Shown here: positions 6,626 to 8,314 of the stretch, piece by piece
How positions within the stretch are numbered: position 1 is the first letter of the stretch
Layout of the letters: every line of letters begins with the position of its first letter
NCBI GenBank assembly: GCA_003136915.1
Contig: PLEB01000004.1
Coordinates: forward strand, 1-8,314
DNA from: Chitinophagaceae bacterium
Lineage (GTDB): Bacteria; Bacteroidota; Bacteroidia; Chitinophagales; Chitinophagaceae
Length of the DNA stretch: 8,314 nt
Reading direction: 5' to 3'
The notes under the pieces: generated by a model
Told to the model about the DNA's origin: nothing
The model's input: only the letters and a program-made list of their open reading frames with translations
Databases searched by the model: none
Program-made: the position numbers and the translations under genes

Positions 6626-8314
6626 ATGTTTATACTGGGAATCAATGCATATCACGCAGACTCGTCGGCCGCGATTTTTGATGACGGGGTGCTGATTGCC
6701 GCAACGGAAGAAGAGCGTTTCAGAAGAGTAAAACATTGGGCTGGTTTCCCTTCCATGGCCATTGAATTTTGCCTGAAGGAAGCTGGCATCAGCCTCCATG
6801 AAGTAGATCATATCGCCATCGGACGCGACCCATATGCCAAGCTCGGGAAAAAAATAGCTTACCTCCTGAAAAACCCGGGCGGCGGTTTCCGGGCCGTAAA
6901 AGACAGGCTGGGAAATGCGAAAAAAGTTTCATCACTGGAAGCAGAATTTAAGGCCCTGGATCCTTCCATCGATGAGAAAAAGATTAAGTCAAGGATTCAT
7001 CATGTCGAGCATCACCGCAGTCATCTCGCTTCTGCATTTTTTGCTTCGCCATTTGAAGAAGCCGCCATTCTTTCGATTGATGGTTCCGGAGATTTTACAA
7101 CTACCATGACCGCCACGGGAAAAGGAAACAGGATCACGGTCCTGGACTCAATTGATTTTCCACATAGCCTAGGAATATTTTATACCGCATTCACCCAATT
7201 ACTGGGCTTTCCGCATTATGGAGATGAATATAAAGTGATGGGGCTTGCACCCTATGGCGAGCCTAAGATGGTAGAGGAATTGAAAGACGTGCTCTTGTTT
7301 AAACACGACGGAACATTCAGTCTTAATCTCAAATATTTCACGTCGGCCAAAAGCGGAATCATTTCTTATGGTGAAGATCATATTCCGGTAGTGGCCTCTC
7401 TTTACACAGATTACATGATCAGGAAATTCGGCACGCCGAGAAAAAAAGATGAGCCCTTAACACAGTATCACAAGGACCTTGGGGCCTCCGTGCAACGCAT
7501 TACGGAATTGCTCATCTTTCACATACTCGAAGCATTGCAGAGAAAAACAGGATTGAAAAATATTTGTATTGCAGGCGGAGTAGCGCAAAATTCTGTCGCT
7601 AACGGAAAGCTAACCCGGAATACTTCATTTCAACAAATCTATATTCCGTCAGCCGGCCATGATGCAGGCATCGCCATGGGCGCGGCATTATACGTGTACA
7701 ATCAGGTATTGGGGCAGCCCCGACAGGCAGCAGTCTATTCAGCTTTCACAGGCAGCAGGTTTGGCAATGATGAAATAGAAATCTATTTGAAAACCCGAAA
7801 CATCGCATATACGCGTTATACTGAAGAGAAATTATATGATATTGTTTCTGATCAGCTTATCAAAGCTGGCGTTGTAGGCTGGTTCAATGGCCGTGCGGAA
7901 TTCGGTCCGCGAGCCCTCGGTGCGCGTTCTATCCTTGCGGATCCTCGAAGGACCGATGCAAAGGATTTATTGAACTCCAAGATTAAAAGCAGGGAAAGTT
8001 TCCGGCCATTTGCACCATCGATCCTGAAGGAATATGTAGAGGAATATTTTGAGGTCACGGATGAAGTACCATTTATGGAAAAAGTTTTTCCTATCAGGAA
8101 GGAAAAGCAGGCGATGATTCCGGCCGTAACCCATGTGGATGGAACGGGCAGGTTGCAGTCAGTCGACGCCCAGGTATCTCCAAGATATTACCAGTTGATA
8201 GAAAGGTTCCGGCAAAAAACCGGTGTGCCGGTTTTGCTGAATACTTCTTTTAATGAGAATGAACCGATCGTCAATTCCCCCGAACATGCGCTGGAATGTT
8301 TTTTGAGAACGGAT
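6626..8314 (+). CDS. O-carbamoyltransferase, NodU/CmcH/TobZ family, 3'-partial
   Basis: 563 codons are open from ATG-6626 to the window edge. The family makes a carbamoyl-adenylate from carbamoyl phosphate and ATP in a C-terminal YrdC-like domain, then transfers the carbamoyl to a hydroxyl (Nod factor, antibiotic or sugar) in an N-terminal Kae1-like domain. Visible motifs: MFILGINAYHADSSAA (1-16), the metal-site histidines in HHVEHHRSH (125-133), SIDGSGDF (150-157), YGDEYKVMGLAPYG (198-211), AGGVAQNS (316-323), SAGHDAG (342-348, Asp346 a likely metal ligand), and the C-terminal GRAEFGPRALGARS (422-435), RESFRPFAPS (456-465) and LNTSFNENEP (538-547). Family members are about 570-620 residues, so only a short tail is missing. 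The likely role is carbamoylating a sugar of the repeat unit encoded by this cluster; the acceptor is unknown. The 2-nt gap after the glycosyltransferase stop suggests translational coupling, so the upstream TAG could also lower its expression. Confidence 0.93.
   Translation, partial: MFILGINAYHADSSAAIFDDGVLIAATEEERFRRVKHWAGFPSMAIEFCLKEAGISLHEVDHIAIGRDPYAKLGKKIAYLLKNPGGGFRAVKDRLGNAKKVSSLEAEFKALDPSIDEKKIKSRIHHVEHHRSHLASAFFASPFEEAAILSIDGSGDFTTTMTATGKGNRITVLDSIDFPHSLGIFYTAFTQLLGFPHYGDEYKVMGLAPYGEPKMVEELKDVLLFKHDGTFSLNLKYFTSAKSGIISYGEDHIPVVASLYTDYMIRKFGTPRKKDEPLTQYHKDLGASVQRITELLIFHILEALQRKTGLKNICIAGGVAQNSVANGKLTRNTSFQQIYIPSAGHDAGIAMGAALYVYNQVLGQPRQAAVYSAFTGSRFGNDEIEIYLKTRNIAYTRYTEEKLYDIVSDQLIKAGVVGWFNGRAEFGPRALGARSILADPRRTDAKDLLNSKIKSRESFRPFAPSILKEYVEEYFEVTDEVPFMEKVFPIRKEKQAMIPAVTHVDGTGRLQSVDAQVSPRYYQLIERFRQKTGVPVLLNTSFNENEPIVNSPEHALECFLRTD

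Noticed and set aside
6915..7109. Plus-strand 64-codon open frame
   Set aside because: It is an alternate frame inside the carbamoyltransferase, covering its conserved histidine motif in the true frame.
1..8314. CRISPR arrays, tRNAs, insertion sequences, attachment sites
   Set aside because: No regularly spaced repeats, transposase motifs, terminal inverted repeats or cloverleaf sequences were seen; coding sequence fills almost the whole window.

Overview
The window is a single, tightly packed, all-plus-strand stretch of a surface-polysaccharide gene cluster (O-antigen, capsule or exopolysaccharide type). Moderate-to-low GC, weak or absent Shine-Dalgarno sequences, A/T-rich gene junctions, TTG starts and the style of the glycosyltransferases and of the polymerase suggest a member of the Bacteroidota (perhaps Chitinophagales/Sphingobacteriales-like). 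That placement is an inference from sequence style, not from a marker gene.

Layout: (1) nt 3-1088, a family-4 type glycosyltransferase whose 5' end lies outside the window; (2) nt 1098-2525, a multi-spanning membrane protein best explained as a Wzy-like repeat-unit polymerase; (3) nt 2547-4400, a glutamine-dependent asparagine-synthase-family amidotransferase; (4) nt 4410-5459, a SAM methyltransferase with a Trm112-like C-terminal domain; (5) nt 5475-6623, a second family-4 glycosyltransferase cut by one in-frame TAG at 5880-5882, with everything after it still in frame and well conserved; (6) nt 6626 to the window end, a NodU/CmcH/TobZ-family O-carbamoyltransferase that runs off the 3' edge. 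Gaps between genes are only 2-21 nt, so all are probably co-transcribed from a promoter upstream of the window. No internal terminator, RNA gene, CRISPR array or mobile element is visible, and there is no gene-free stretch longer than 21 nt.

Together the genes would build and decorate a glycan. The glycosyltransferases extend the lipid-linked repeat unit on the cytoplasmic face and the polymerase joins units in the periplasm. The three modifying enzymes could add amide (from glutamine), methyl (from SAM) and carbamoyl (from carbamoyl phosphate) groups. No flippase, chain-length regulator or initiating transferase lies in the window. The points most worth a second look are the single in-frame amber codon in an otherwise intact glycosyltransferase, the TTG-only starts of two genes, and the clustering of three different small-group decorating enzymes.
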